Shown here: positions 35,782 through 44,463 of the stretch, piece after piece | Layout: the number at the start of each line of letters is the position of its first letter | Position numbering within the stretch: position 1 is the stretch's first letter | Assembly (NCBI RefSeq): GCF_003052515.2 | Contig: NZ_QARE02000012.1 | Span: forward strand, 1 to 64,000 | Reading direction: 5' to 3' | Length of the DNA: 64,000 nt | From: Pseudomonas sp. RIT409 | GTDB lineage: Bacteria > Pseudomonadota > Gammaproteobacteria > Pseudomonadales > Pseudomonadaceae | The notes under the pieces: generated by a model | Database searches by the model: none | Seen by the model: only the letters and a program-made list of their open reading frames with translations | Told to the model about the DNA's origin: nothing | Translations under genes and position numbers: made by a program

Positions 35782-36284
35782 TGACCGGTTTGTTTTCATC
35801 CTTCGTTTCCGGCCGTGCCGCGCGCCGCGCTTTGGCTGTGTCGTTGTTGGCCGGAGTGAGTCTTTCCGCCATGGCCCAGACCCGCGTGGAGGATCCCTGG
35901 GTGCGCACCACGGTACCAGGGCAGCCGTCTTCCGGCGCTTTCATGCGCATCACGGCGCAGACCGACAGCCGCTTGCTGAGCGTAGCGTCGCCGGTCGCCA
36001 GCGATGTGCAGGTGCATGAAATGAGCATGAGCCATGACGTGATGCGCATGGGCCCCGTGGATTCGGTTCCGCTGCCTGCGGGCAAGACCGTGTCGCTCGA
36101 TCCGGACGGTTATCACGTCATGCTCATGGGCTTGAAGGGGCAGATCAAGGAGGGCGACCAAGTGCCCCTGATCCTGACCATCGAAAGCGACGGTGGCGTG
36201 CGGGAAACCCTGCAGGTCAGCGCCCCAGCCCGGTCGATGCACGATGCGATGAACATGGGGCACGATCACGGCGACAGCCATTGA
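35781..36284 (+). CDS. PCu(A)C-family periplasmic copper chaperone
   Basis: The 167-residue exported protein has a signal peptide ending at AMA and the PCuAC domain with the HM-x10-M-x21-HxM copper motif, seen as VHEMSMSHDVMRMG followed by GYHVMLMG. The C-terminal His/Met-rich tail (MHDAMNMGHDHGDSH) adds more copper ligands. PCuAC inserts Cu(I) into cytochrome oxidase, working with SCO, its upstream neighbour. The one-base overlap with the SCO stop gives coupled synthesis. Confidence 0.93.
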   Translation: MTGLFSSFVSGRAARRALAVSLLAGVSLSAMAQTRVEDPWVRTTVPGQPSSGAFMRITAQTDSRLLSVASPVASDVQVHEMSMSHDVMRMGPVDSVPLPAGKTVSLDPDGYHVMLMGLKGQIKEGDQVPLILTIESDGGVRETLQVSAPARSMHDAMNMGHDHGDSH

Positions 36285-36373
36285 GCGCAGCCTGAGCGCG
36301 GACGGCGGCGGGCCCTGCACACGCCTGCCACCGCCCGCGTGTCGAACGCTGTCGAGGCCCCGGGGGCTCGACG

Positions 36374-37702
36374 TCAGTCCGAGAACATTCCTAGCAGCAA
36401 TACGCCGTTCAAGCCCACGATGAGCAGGGCGATCGCCCACGCCAGGGCGGTCAGCACCGGCCCCGTGACGAAATTGCCCATCAGCTTGCGGTCCGAGACG
36501 AAGTTCACCAACGGAATGATGGCGAAAGGCAGTTGCATCGATAGAATCACCTGACTCAACACCAGCAACTTGGCGGTGCCCTCCGCGCCGTACAGGCTGG
36601 TGATGACAATCACCGGGATGATCGCCAGGCCCCGGGTCAGCAGCCGCCGCACCCAGCCGGGCAGGCGCATCTTGAGAAAACCTTCCATCACGATCTGCCC
36701 GGCGAGGGTGGCCGTTACGGTCGAATTGATGCCGGAGGCCAACAGCGCCACCGCAAAGAGCGTTGAAGCAATGCCGACCCCGAGCATAGGCGACAGCAGG
36801 TGATAGGCCTCCTCGATTTCCACCACATCCGTTTTGCCCGCCTTATGAAACACCGTGGCGGCGGTGATCAGGATCGCCGCATTGACGAACAACGCCAGTG
36901 TCAAGGCGATGGTGCTGTCGGTCACTGACCAGCGCAAGCCGAGACGGCGGCCTGCTTCAGTGCGCGGGTAAGCCCGAGTCTGGACGAGGGAGGAGTGCAG
37001 GTAGAGGTTATGGGGCATGACGGTGGCGCCGATGATGCCGATCGCCAGATACAACGCCGCCGGGTTGGTGACGATTTCGGCCTTGGGAATGAAACCGCCC
37101 AATAGCTCGGCCATGTCAGGCTGGGCGAGCACCATCTGGATCGCGAAACAACTGAAGATGATCAGCAGCAACGCGATGACGAAGGCCTCCAGGGCGCGGA
37201 AGCCTCTGCCCATGAGCAGGAAGATCAGGAAGACGTCGACCGCCGAAATGACCGCGCCCCACACCAGGGGAATACCGAACAGCAGATTAAGGGCAATCGC
37301 GGTACCAATGACCTCGGCGAGGTCGCAGGCGATGATGGCGATTTCGCAGGCCAGCCACAACGCAATGCACACCGGACGGCTGTAGCGTTCGCGGCAGGCG
37401 CGCGCCAGGTCCCAACCGGTGACGATGCCCAGGCGAGCGGAAAGGGCCTGCAGCACGATGGCCATGAGGTTGGAAAGCAGGATGACGGACAGCAACAGGT
37501 AGCCGAACTTCGAGCCACCGGCCAGATCGGTTGCCCAGTTGCCAGGGTCCATATAGCCCACGGCAACCATGTAACCGGGCCCGGTGAATGCCAGCAGGCG
37601 CTTGAGCCAGTTGCCCGTCTTGGGCAGAGCGACACTCGCGCCGGGCATGCCGCCACCCAGGGTGTCATCGCCGGGTTCGGCCCGGTGTTTGATCGGCTGC
37701 AT
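36374..37702 (-). CDS. mntH: Nramp-family divalent metal (Mn/Fe) transporter
   Basis: The 442-residue inner-membrane protein has 11 predicted helices with the Nramp signatures [13 protein letters not shown] in helix 1 and [15 protein letters not shown] in helix 6, which coordinate the metal, plus the transport-signature loop. MntH imports Mn(II), and to a lesser degree Fe(II), with protons. It is transcribed alone. The region upstream (37774-37910) has several nested stems, described separately. An alternative role in other divalent metals cannot be excluded. Confidence 0.92.
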   Translation of the reverse strand: MQPIKHRAEPGDDTLGGGMPGASVALPKTGNWLKRLLAFTGPGYMVAVGYMDPGNWATDLAGGSKFGYLLLSVILLSNLMAIVLQALSARLGIVTGWDLARACRERYSRPVCIALWLACEIAIIACDLAEVIGTAIALNLLFGIPLVWGAVISAVDVFLIFLLMGRGFRALEAFVIALLLIIFSCFAIQMVLAQPDMAELLGGFIPKAEIVTNPAALYLAIGIIGATVMPHNLYLHSSLVQTRAYPRTEAGRRLGLRWSVTDSTIALTLALFVNAAILITAATVFHKAGKTDVVEIEEAYHLLSPMLGVGIASTLFAVALLASGINSTVTATLAGQIVMEGFLKMRLPGWVRRLLTRGLAIIPVIVITSLYGAEGTAKLLVLSQVILSMQLPFAIIPLVNFVSDRKLMGNFVTGPVLTALAWAIALLIVGLNGVLLLGMFSD

Positions 37703-37773
37703 TGCGTGTCTTCCGCTCAGATAAAGCTGGTCAGGCGCTCACGCATTCAGGCTGAGCGAGTGGTTCGATGGGG

Positions 37774-37910
37774 AAACGTCATGGGGTTGATCCGAAGACG
37801 TTTGAGTCCTCCTCGCGTTTAGTCAGGTCGCTGCTCCGTTCCGCGGCGAGAGCCCAGTACGCCTCAGGGATCTCCGGAGTGCCCGCGGAACCGGCAGAAG
37901 CCGTTGCGAC
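37774..37910 (-). ncRNA. Folded leader upstream of mntH, unassigned structured RNA
   Basis: Read on the minus strand from 37910, an outer helix GTCGC/GCGAC (37906-37910 with 37827-37831) encloses two elements. One is a small hairpin CGGC-TTCT-GCCG (37892-37903). The other is a long arm GTTCCGCGG/CCGCGGAAC (37883-37891 with 37838-37846), which continues inward as GAGA-CCC pairing with GGG-TCTC. This gives a three-way junction. A further stem AAACGTC/GACGTTT (37797-37803 with 37774-37780) lies nearer mntH, whose ATG is 72 bases on. No poly-T follows, so it is not a simple terminator. It does not show the yybP-ykoY manganese-riboswitch consensus I know. Confidence 0.45.
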
Positions 37911-38028
37911 TATCGATGTCGACTGGCGTCGGTGAGCGTTGGTTTCAAGTATTTGCTACGCCAACGGACCGGCTGCAACGACCGTCAGGCCGCTGCAGCT
38001 TCGCGCCGCGCAGGTCGCGCCGCACAGG

Positions 38029-38592
38029 TCAGGCGGACTGGAGCGACTTGGCGATGGCTTCGCTGAACGGGGGCAGGTCGTCCGGATTGCGCGATGTGAT
38101 CAGCGTCCAGCCGTTGGCACCGCATTGTTTGACCTGTTCATCGACCCATTCGGCGGCGCCGGCGTTGAGCAGGTCGGGGCGCACGCTCGGGTAGGAGGTC
38201 AGGGTCTTGCCTTTCACCACGCCAGCGTCGATCAACAGCCAGGGGCCGTGGCAGATGGCAGCGATGGTCTTGCCCGAGCTCGCAAAGTCACTCACCAAGC
38301 GCTGTGCGTCGGCGTCCTGACGCAAGGTGTCGGCGTTGACGGTGCCGCCAGGAATGACAAGTACGTCGTATTCACCGGCAGACAACCCGGCCAGACGTGT
38401 GTCGGACGTGACGCGGGTGTCCTTCTCGGTGTCCTGAACGAAGGTCTGGGTTTCTCCACCCTCGATGGAAGCATGGGTGACGGTGGCGCCCAGGTCCTTC
38501 AGCGTGTTCAAGGGTTTGAGCAACTCGTCCCGCTCGATGCCAGTGTTCGAGGTGATGATCAGGACTTTTTTGCCAACCAATTGCGTGCTCAT
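38029..38592 (-). CDS. PfpI/DJ-1-family protein (type 1 glutamine amidotransferase-like)
   Basis: The 187-residue protein has the PfpI fold with VLVIPGGTVN, the nucleophile elbow AICHGPWLLI containing the reactive cysteine and adjacent histidine, and TSYPSVRPDL with WVDEQV at the C-terminal side. Members are proteases, deglycases or stress chaperones; several in pseudomonads are stress-induced. It begins with MSTQLVGKKVLIITSNTG. It is transcribed in the same direction as mntH, 326 bases away. Confidence 0.88.
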   Translation of the reverse strand: MSTQLVGKKVLIITSNTGIERDELLKPLNTLKDLGATVTHASIEGGETQTFVQDTEKDTRVTSDTRLAGLSAGEYDVLVIPGGTVNADTLRQDADAQRLVSDFASSGKTIAAICHGPWLLIDAGVVKGKTLTSYPSVRPDLLNAGAAEWVDEQVKQCGANGWTLITSRNPDDLPPFSEAIAKSLQSA

Positions 38593-38710
38593 GGGGTGTC
38601 TCCTCTGATTGAACCGTGACCCGACGAAACGGGCGTTGTCGGATTTCAGAGGAAGGGGCAGAGGTGAAGTTCACCCTGATTGCATCACCGGTGTGCAGAG
38701 CCGTGCCAGC

Positions 38711-39046
38711 CTACAGGCAGTCGCGGGCGGCTTTTTCCAGCGCGCTCTGCCCGAAGGCCGATGCCAGCGGGGCGCGCTGGTACAGAAATACCCGCGTATT
38801 GGGGTTACCTTTGAAAACCTCGAGGATGTCGTCCTGCGCGACTTTGCCCGAGACCAGCAATTTGTAGTGGCCTTTGCTTTCGGTCAGGGTCGTTGAAGGT
38901 TTCAAAGCCTGCCATTTGGGCAGGACGCATTGCGCATAGTCGCTGGCGGTCTTGGGCGTTTCCAGATCGACAGACGGGTTGTTCGGGGTGGAGCCGCAGC
39001 CGGCGAGTGACAGGGCCAGTGCGCTTGTCAGCAGTTGAATTCGCAT
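38711..39046 (-). CDS. Small lipoprotein of unknown function
   Basis: The 111-residue product has a signal peptide ending in the lipobox LAGC, then a mature domain with SDYAQCVLPKWQALKP, GHYKLLVSGKVAQDDILEVFKG, and a C-terminal cysteine that could pair with the internal one. I do not recognise the family. The start at 39046 is preferred over 39055 because AGGA lies 8 bases before it. It is transcribed alone, 118 bases upstream of the PfpI gene. Confidence 0.7.
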   Translation of the reverse strand: MRIQLLTSALALSLAGCGSTPNNPSVDLETPKTASDYAQCVLPKWQALKPSTTLTESKGHYKLLVSGKVAQDDILEVFKGNPNTRVFLYQRAPLASAFGQSALEKAARDCL

Positions 39047-39408
39047 CTCTTTCATCCTGAAAAAATAAGGGGCGCATCAGGAACACGCAAAGGTGAATAA
39101 CGCCTGTCCACGGGTGTCAGGCATGACTATTCCGCCAGTGTTCTACAGCGATCGATGTAAGAGGGGGGCATCGTTATCGGGTGCAGGAAGTGCGCTCATT
39201 GGCAACCCTGGAGTGCCCACCTTCAGTGTTTGGCGCGTATGTTGACGAGGTCGCTGGAAAATGAAAAGAGCGCCCAGGAAATATCTTCGGCGGAGGCGTT
39301 TGCCGACCGATCCTGAACGCTGCAGGGGCGCGGGATGCCTGTTCGCCCCGACCGGCTTGCTCAACGATCATCTGGCTGTCGAGAGCAGCCGGCCAGGGTA
39401 GGTCCTTT
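39047..39408. other. Intergenic region; no gene seen
   Basis: This 362-base gap lies between the lipoprotein and the sorbosone-dehydrogenase gene, both on the minus strand. Short frames on both strands lack coding character. A weak hairpin GGCTG/CAGCC near 39367-39383 lies just after the dehydrogenase stop but has no T-run. Confidence 0.35.
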
Positions 39409-40704
39409 TTACCGATTGCGCGTGACCCGCCAGACGGTGTTGGCCAGGTCGTCAGCGATGATCAACGCGCCGCGAGGGTCGACCGTAACCCCCACGGGCC
39501 TGCCACGCGTCTTGCCGTCGGCCCCCCGGAATCCTGTGGCGAAGTCAACTGGCTCGCCGGTCGCCGCGCCGTTGTGGAAGGGTACGAACACCACCTTGTA
39601 ACCCACAGGATTGTCACGGTTCCAACTGCCGTGTTCGCCCACGAAGGCTCCGTCACCGAATGCGCCACCCATGGCAGGCGTGGAAAAATCCAACCCTAGC
39701 GCGGCCACGTGTGAGCCCAGGCTGTAGTCCGGTTTGATGGCCGAGGCGACCTTCGCCGGGTCTTGCGGCTGGGCGCGGGTATCGACGTTCTGGCCCCAAT
39801 AACTGTATGGCCAACCGTAGAAGCCGCCTTCGCGAATGGAGGTCAGGTAGTCGGGCACCAGATCTTCACCCAGCTCGTCACGTTCGTTGGCGACCGCCCA
39901 CAACCGCTCGGTGCCCGGCTGGATTTTCAAAGCTGTCGGATTGCGCACGCCGGTCGCGTAAGGTTTGTGCGCGCCACTGCGGGCGTCGATCTGCCAGATT
40001 TGCGCGCGGTCCAATTCGACGTCCATCCCGCGCTCGGTCACGTTGCTGTTGGAGCCAATGCCCACGTACAGCGTCTGACCATCCGGGCTGATGGCCAGTG
40101 ACTTGGTCCAGTGGTGGTTGATCCTGGACGGCAGCTCGGTCACGGTCGTCGGGGCGGCGCTGGCCTTGGTCTGGCCTTCGGTGTAGTCGAAGCGCACCAG
40201 AGCGTCCTGATTGGCCACATAGAGCTTGCCTTGCGCGTAAGCCAGGCCGTAGGGCGCGTTGAGATTCTCCGCGAACACGGTGCGCAGCTCGTACTTCCCA
40301 TCGCCATCGGCGTCACGCAGCAACGTCAGGCGGTTACCGCCTTTGACTTGCGTGTTGCCATGGGCCTTGATGTAACCGGCGATGACGTCCTTGGGGCGCA
40401 CCTTGGGTGCATCGGCACCGCCACGACCTTCGGCGATCAGAATGTCGCCATTAGGAAGCACCAGGGTCTGCCGTGGGATGCGCAGGTCCGTGGCAATGGC
40501 CGAAATGCTGTAGCCGTCGGGAACCGTGGGTTTCTGATCGCCCCATGGCGCCGGCTCGGCGATTTTCATGCTGGGCAGCAGACCGCGTTCGGCCTGCGGC
40601 ATTTTCGGGTCGGCACCGTGGGTCTGAACCGTGTCCTTCTCACTCCCACATGCGCTCAGCAGCAGCGCCGAACTCAGGGCTGTCAAAACCAATGCGGATT
40701 TCAT
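39409..40704 (-). CDS. PQQ-dependent sugar dehydrogenase, sorbosone dehydrogenase type (lipoprotein)
   Basis: The 431-residue protein has a lipoprotein signal (LSSALLLSAC) and a six-bladed beta-propeller of the soluble glucose/sorbosone dehydrogenase family. Visible blades include GDILIAEGRGGADAPKVR, NAPYGLAYAQGKLYVANQDALVRF, HHWTKSLAISPDGQTLYVGIGSNSN, REGGFYGWPYSYWGQN and RPVGVTVDPRGALIIADD. Members oxidise sugars or aldehydes with PQQ in the periplasm. The catalytic histidine is probably in INHHW. It overlaps the DUF2231 gene by 4 bases (ATGA), so a membrane partner may take the electrons. Confidence 0.85.
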   Translation of the reverse strand: MKSALVLTALSSALLLSACGSEKDTVQTHGADPKMPQAERGLLPSMKIAEPAPWGDQKPTVPDGYSISAIATDLRIPRQTLVLPNGDILIAEGRGGADAPKVRPKDVIAGYIKAHGNTQVKGGNRLTLLRDADGDGKYELRTVFAENLNAPYGLAYAQGKLYVANQDALVRFDYTEGQTKASAAPTTVTELPSRINHHWTKSLAISPDGQTLYVGIGSNSNVTERGMDVELDRAQIWQIDARSGAHKPYATGVRNPTALKIQPGTERLWAVANERDELGEDLVPDYLTSIREGGFYGWPYSYWGQNVDTRAQPQDPAKVASAIKPDYSLGSHVAALGLDFSTPAMGGAFGDGAFVGEHGSWNRDNPVGYKVVFVPFHNGAATGEPVDFATGFRGADGKTRGRPVGVTVDPRGALIIADDLANTVWRVTRNR

Positions 40705-41144
40705 TGCGCACCTCCCACGCGGGTCGCGACCGCGTTCGGACGAGAAAAGCCGATCCAGGCGGACGCAGCCGCGAGCACCGCCACGACCACCGACAGCATC
40801 AGGCCCGTTGGCATCACGGCCCAAGCGTCCTTGGCGTGTTCGAACGCATTGATCCAACCCAGTGCCCATGTCGCCAGCAGCACCAGGAAATACGTCATCG
40901 GCTGCCCCGACTTCGGGGTGGCGCGCAGCAGGTTGATCAACGCGAACAGCAGCGCCAGGCCACCGAGCAACATGCCACCGGCAATCAACCACGCGGCAAA
41001 GTTGCTCCATTGAATGAGGTAGGTGTTGTAGTAAGCGATGTCACTCAGTACGGCACCGAGAAACAGCGCAACGGTGCCTCCCAGCAGGATTGAGTGCAGC
41101 GGGCCGGGTAGGCGTCGGTAGGGTAGCAAGGCGGTATCGGTCAC
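40701..41144 (-). CDS. DUF2231 four-helix membrane protein
   Basis: The 147-residue protein has four predicted membrane helices: LHSILLGGTVALFLGAVLSDIAYY, FAAWLIAGGMLLGGLALLFALINLL, PMTYFLVLLATWALGWINAFEH and VMPTGLMLSVVVAVLAAASAWIGF. This is the DUF2231 layout. DUF2231 proteins are often adjacent to sorbosone-type dehydrogenases or haem proteins and may anchor or feed electrons; no function is proven to my knowledge. Its last four bases overlap the ATG of the dehydrogenase, indicating one operon. Confidence 0.82.
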   Translation of the reverse strand: MTDTALLPYRRLPGPLHSILLGGTVALFLGAVLSDIAYYNTYLIQWSNFAAWLIAGGMLLGGLALLFALINLLRATPKSGQPMTYFLVLLATWALGWINAFEHAKDAWAVMPTGLMLSVVVAVLAAASAWIGFSRPNAVATRVGGAQ

Positions 41145-41354
41145 GATGGCTCCTTATCGTTCAGTCACCTCGGGCAGGGTCGGCGCGAAGACGCCACTCC
41201 CACTTGCGCGGACTGCGCGATAAAACTGATCGTGAGCTCAAAGCGATAGTTCAAAGAGATTGCCACGTCGGGCAAGAGGCTGCGTCGATCAATGCCTGGC
41301 CGACTCGGGGTTCGAGAAGCCCGTGTCTGCCAGGCGTCGATTCAAGCGCCGCTG

Positions 41355-41648
41355 TCAGCTTCCGGAGCTGCCTGCGCCCGAAGGGGTCTTGTTGCCAGGG
41401 CTCGAGTTGCCGCCACTTCCGGCTTCCCCTCCGGAGCCCGGCAGGGCCGTGCCGTTGGTATTAGCACCGTTGGTGCCTTCAGGACGGGAGGATTTGTCGG
41501 AGTGGGTCGAATGGTCCGTCGACGGCGCGCTCATGGTGCTTTTGGACGTGTCACTCGATCCGCTGTCGTTGGTGGCGGCCATCACCGGCAGCGACAGCAG
41601 GCAGGTCAATCCGGTCATCGCGACCGCGTAGCTCAGTTTCTTGTTCAT
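41355..41648 (-). CDS. Small exported Ser/Gly/Asn-rich protein
   Basis: The 97-residue product has a signal peptide (KKLSYAVAMTGLTCLLSLPVMA) followed by a low-complexity mature part rich in serine, glycine, asparagine and threonine, ending GAGSSGS. There is no recognised domain. A similar-looking exported protein lies at 50913-51260, sharing the leader-plus-Gly/Ser tail style. Such proteins are conserved in some pseudomonads but uncharacterised. ATG at 41648. Confidence 0.65.
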   Translation of the reverse strand: MNKKLSYAVAMTGLTCLLSLPVMAATNDSGSSDTSKSTMSAPSTDHSTHSDKSSRPEGTNGANTNGTALPGSGGEAGSGGNSSPGNKTPSGAGSSGS

Positions 41649-41799
41649 GTCGTACGCCTCGTTCACACAGGGCAGATAAGAAGATGGCTGACGGGGCCGC
41701 CAGCCGCTCCTGCCATGTGACCCGGCGCCGTACGGGGCTGATCGAAGAAAATGAAATCGGGGCGATAAACGGTCATGTGCGGTCGGTGCGCTGAAAGAA

Positions 41800-42402
41800 T
41801 CAGAACGTCGCAGGGGTGTTGATCCACAGGATGCGCACGACCCGATCCGTCGCATTGCGATAACCGTGAGGCACGCTGCTGGGGAAATGGAAGGAATCGC
41901 CCTCATTGAGCGTGTAGGTCGCTTCGCCGAGCGTTAGGTCCAGGCTGCCTTCGATGATGTAGCCCATTTCTTCGCCCGCATGCTCGATCATTTCACTGAC
42001 CATGCCTGGGGAGACGATGTGGATGTCGCCCTGCAGCAAGCCGCCTTTTTGCGGGTGGGTGATGCGCTCCAGGTCGATATAACCCTTGCGCGCTTGAGCG
42101 AAACGGCTGACCTGACGGGCACCGGCGCGCAGCACGGGCTCTTCGGACACCCACTCTTCCGAGGTCAGCTCCGACACGTTGCTGCCCAAGGCGATGGCCA
42201 AGCGGTGCAGCATGGCAAGGGAAGGCGATGCGGTGTCGTTTTCCAGTTTGGAAATCAGGCTTTCCGAACAACCAGCGGCTTCTGCGACCTGCTTGAGGGT
42301 CAACCCGGCGACCTTGCGGGCGTGGCGAAGGCGGACGCTCAAGCTGGGCAATCCCGCTGAATGCAGAGATTTGGGGGCTGGCGGATGGCTGGCTTTGGAC
42401 AT
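41800..42402 (-). CDS. XRE-family regulator with C-terminal cupin domain (PuuR-like)
   Basis: The 200-residue protein has an XRE helix-turn-helix (VRLRHARKVAGLTLKQVAEAAGCSESLISKLENDTASPSLAMLHRLAIAL, about residues 23-72) and a cupin barrel (VSEMIEHAGEEMGYIIEGSLDLTLG to HFPSSVPHGYRNA). PuuR-type regulators sense amines or amino acids. ATG at 42402 follows GAGGAATGC. It ends the seven-gene minus-strand operon with the ABC importer, M20 hydrolase and DUF1989 genes, so it probably represses that operon. A hairpin at 42440-42466 precedes it. Confidence 0.9.
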   Translation of the reverse strand: MSKASHPPAPKSLHSAGLPSLSVRLRHARKVAGLTLKQVAEAAGCSESLISKLENDTASPSLAMLHRLAIALGSNVSELTSEEWVSEEPVLRAGARQVSRFAQARKGYIDLERITHPQKGGLLQGDIHIVSPGMVSEMIEHAGEEMGYIIEGSLDLTLGEATYTLNEGDSFHFPSSVPHGYRNATDRVVRILWINTPATF

Positions 42403-42439
42403 GCATTCCTCGATGAGCACAATCGCATGAAGTGGGCGA

Positions 42440-42466
42440 CAGGCATCCTAGGGGGACGGATGCCTG
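42440..42466 (-). repeat. Perfect intercistronic hairpin between DUF1989 and regulator genes
   Basis: CAGGCATCC and GGATGCCTG form a 9-base perfect inverted repeat with a 9-base loop, in the 83-base gap between the DUF1989 stop and the regulator start. No T-run follows, so it is unlikely to be a terminator. It could be an mRNA-stabilising or processing hairpin that sets the regulator level below that of the enzymes, or an operator for an internal promoter. Confidence 0.5.
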
Positions 42467-42485
42467 CCGTCTACTGGGGGGCTGA

Positions 42486-43196
42486 TCAGGCGTGAACCGA
42501 GAAGCTCACCTCGACCGGGTTCAGGTCGTTGATCGGCACGATGTCCTGCGGGCAGGCGGACATGACCACGACCACGTCCATGTTGGCGCGGATTTCGACG
42601 TAGTCGCCCGCTTTCGAAACCGGCGGCAGCCACTCGATGGTGTAGTCGGGTTTGACCGGGATGTTCATCCACAGATTGAACGGTTGCGGGACTTCGTGGG
42701 AGCGCAGGCCGATGGCTTGCAACGCCAGCCGCATGTTGTCGGCGCAACTGTCATGGTAACCCTCGACGCCCAGGTTGGTGTAACGGTGCAGGTCGCACGC
42801 AGCGATCAGCGTGTCGTGGATACCCGGCGAGGTGTCGGTCAGCAGGGTGCCGATGGTGCGGCGGCGGTTGCTGAACAGCTCGTCACCGACCTTCGGAATG
42901 ATGCCGTTGATGTGGGCGCGGGCGTGCTCCATGGACAGGAATTCGCTCATGTCCTCGCTGTTGAACAGCCAGGTGTCGCAGACCTGGGTGCCGTGGGTGT
43001 TGACGATCTTGATCACTTGCCCGGCCTTCAGGCGCACGGCGCGGCCGCAACGGGCGGGCACCGTGTAGCGCTGGTCGAGGACCGGAGTGCCGTCCGCCGA
43101 TATCGGCTCCTGCAAGGTTGCGTTGATGCCCAGTGAAGTGCCGTTGTCGGGCTGGCAGCAGGCAGGGAAGTCATGGCTATGGGTGATGGGGTTCAT
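42486..43196 (-). CDS. DUF1989 (urea carboxylase-associated) family protein
   Basis: The 236-residue protein matches DUF1989: the N-terminal RYTVPARCGRAVRLKAGQVIKIVNTHGTQVCDTWLFN, the SPGIHDTLIAACDLHRY stretch and the hallmark GYHDSCADN (146-154), with cysteines C73, C134 and C151. Homologues next to urea carboxylase form the carboxyguanidine deiminase in guanidine breakdown. Here it has no urea carboxylase; it sits 34 bases after an N-carbamoyl-type M20 amidohydrolase and behind an amino-acid importer. A deiminase acting on a guanidino or similar compound is a reasonable but unproven reading. Confidence 0.85.
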   Translation of the reverse strand: MNPITHSHDFPACCQPDNGTSLGINATLQEPISADGTPVLDQRYTVPARCGRAVRLKAGQVIKIVNTHGTQVCDTWLFNSEDMSEFLSMEHARAHINGIIPKVGDELFSNRRRTIGTLLTDTSPGIHDTLIAACDLHRYTNLGVEGYHDSCADNMRLALQAIGLRSHEVPQPFNLWMNIPVKPDYTIEWLPPVSKAGDYVEIRANMDVVVVMSACPQDIVPINDLNPVEVSFSVHA

Positions 43197-43230
43197 CTGG
43201 GTTTCCTTATGTCTTGAATCAGCGTTCAGT

Positions 43231-44463
43231 TCAGGGTTGTTCAGCCAGTGCAACGAGGCTCCAGGCGAGTGCCCGGACGCCCGCTTCCAGTTGCGCGGGT
43301 TCGGTGTATTCCAAGGGGTTGTGGCTGATGCCGTCGCGGCTGGGCACGAACAGCATGGCCGTGGGGCAATGCTCAGCGAGGTACATGGCGTCGTGGAACG
43401 CGCCGGAGCGGATCGGCTGCCAGGCCAGACCCGTGGCGTTGCAGCCGTGTTCGAGCACTTCGATTACCCGGCTGTCGAAGGTGGTCGGCGCATGGTCGAA
43501 CAGACGCGTCAGTTCGGCATCGCCGGGCAGGCACGCGCCCAGATCGGCATCGAAAGCATCGAGCACCGCCGGGTCGGAATGCCGAAAATCGATGCTGAAG
43601 GTCACTTCGCCGGCGATGGTGTTGATCGCGTTGGGATGAACGTTCCAGCGTCCGAACGTGAGGCGCTTGTTCTCGCCGGCCAGCCGCTCGGCCAATGCGT
43701 CGATGGGGCCGAGCGCGGCGGTCGCCATCAGCAGGGCATCGCGGCGCAGCGCTGTCGGCGTGGTGCCAGCATGGGCCGACGCCCCCCGGCAGCGCACCTG
43801 GTACCAGCGCACGCCCTGAATCCCGTGTACGACGCCGAGCGGGACACCTGCCTGTTCCAGGACCGGGCCTTGCTCGATGTGCAGTTCGACGAAGGCGTGC
43901 GTCGCGATTTTTGCCCGATGTGGCAAATCGGCGAAGCGTTGCGCGTGGGCATCGAGTGCGGCGCCAACAGTGACACCGGCGGCGTCCTGGTGGCCGCGAT
44001 AGTCCGTCAGCCGTGCCGGCTCGACATAGGCACTGGAACCCATGGCCCCTGGGCTGAAGCGGCTGCCTTCTTCGTTGGTCCAGACCACCAACTCGATGGG
44101 GCGGAGGGTCTGAACGTTCGCATCGGTCAGCGCATGAAGGACTTCCAGTCCGGCCATCACGCCATAACAACCATCCAGCGTGCCGCCGGTGGGTTGGGTG
44201 TCGATGTGGCTGCCGGTCATCACCGGCGGCAGGTCCTCGCGGCCTTCGCGGCGGATGAACAGGTTGGCGCAGCCATCCGTCCAGACCGCGCAGCCGAGCT
44301 TTCTCGCTTCGGCAATCAGCCAGGCTCGGGCCTGAAAATCGTCTTCCGAGAGTGCCTGGCGATTCATCCCGCCGTGGGTGCCGGGGCCAAAGGTGGCCAG
44401 AGTGTCCAGCCAGTGTTGCAAGCGCGTGGCCGACACGGCTTGCAAGGTCTTGTCAGCGATCAT
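43231..44463 (-). CDS. M20-family amidohydrolase (N-carbamoyl-L-amino acid hydrolase/allantoate amidohydrolase type)
   Basis: The 410-residue enzyme has the bimetal site of the hydantoinase/carbamoylase branch of M20: TGSHIDTQPTGG (H86, D88), GCYGVMAGLE (bridging Asp before it), WTNEEGSRF (E131/E132) and HIEQGPVLE. The dimerisation domain contains the GRASAHAG-like RGASAHAGTTP. It hydrolyses N-carbamoyl or ureido groups to amine, CO2 and ammonia. Its start overlaps the ATPase stop by 4 bases (ATGA). With the importer it should degrade a ureido or N-carbamoyl amino acid. Confidence 0.9.
   Translation of the reverse strand: MIADKTLQAVSATRLQHWLDTLATFGPGTHGGMNRQALSEDDFQARAWLIAEARKLGCAVWTDGCANLFIRREGREDLPPVMTGSHIDTQPTGGTLDGCYGVMAGLEVLHALTDANVQTLRPIELVVWTNEEGSRFSPGAMGSSAYVEPARLTDYRGHQDAAGVTVGAALDAHAQRFADLPHRAKIATHAFVELHIEQGPVLEQAGVPLGVVHGIQGVRWYQVRCRGASAHAGTTPTALRRDALLMATAALGPIDALAERLAGENKRLTFGRWNVHPNAINTIAGEVTFSIDFRHSDPAVLDAFDADLGACLPGDAELTRLFDHAPTTFDSRVIEVLEHGCNATGLAWQPIRSGAFHDAMYLAEHCPTAMLFVPSRDGISHNPLEYTEPAQLEAGVRALAWSLVALAEQP

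Noticed and set aside
37774..37910. Assignment of the mntH leader to the yybP-ykoY manganese riboswitch
   Set aside because: The conserved loop sequences of that riboswitch are not visible, so I left the element unassigned.
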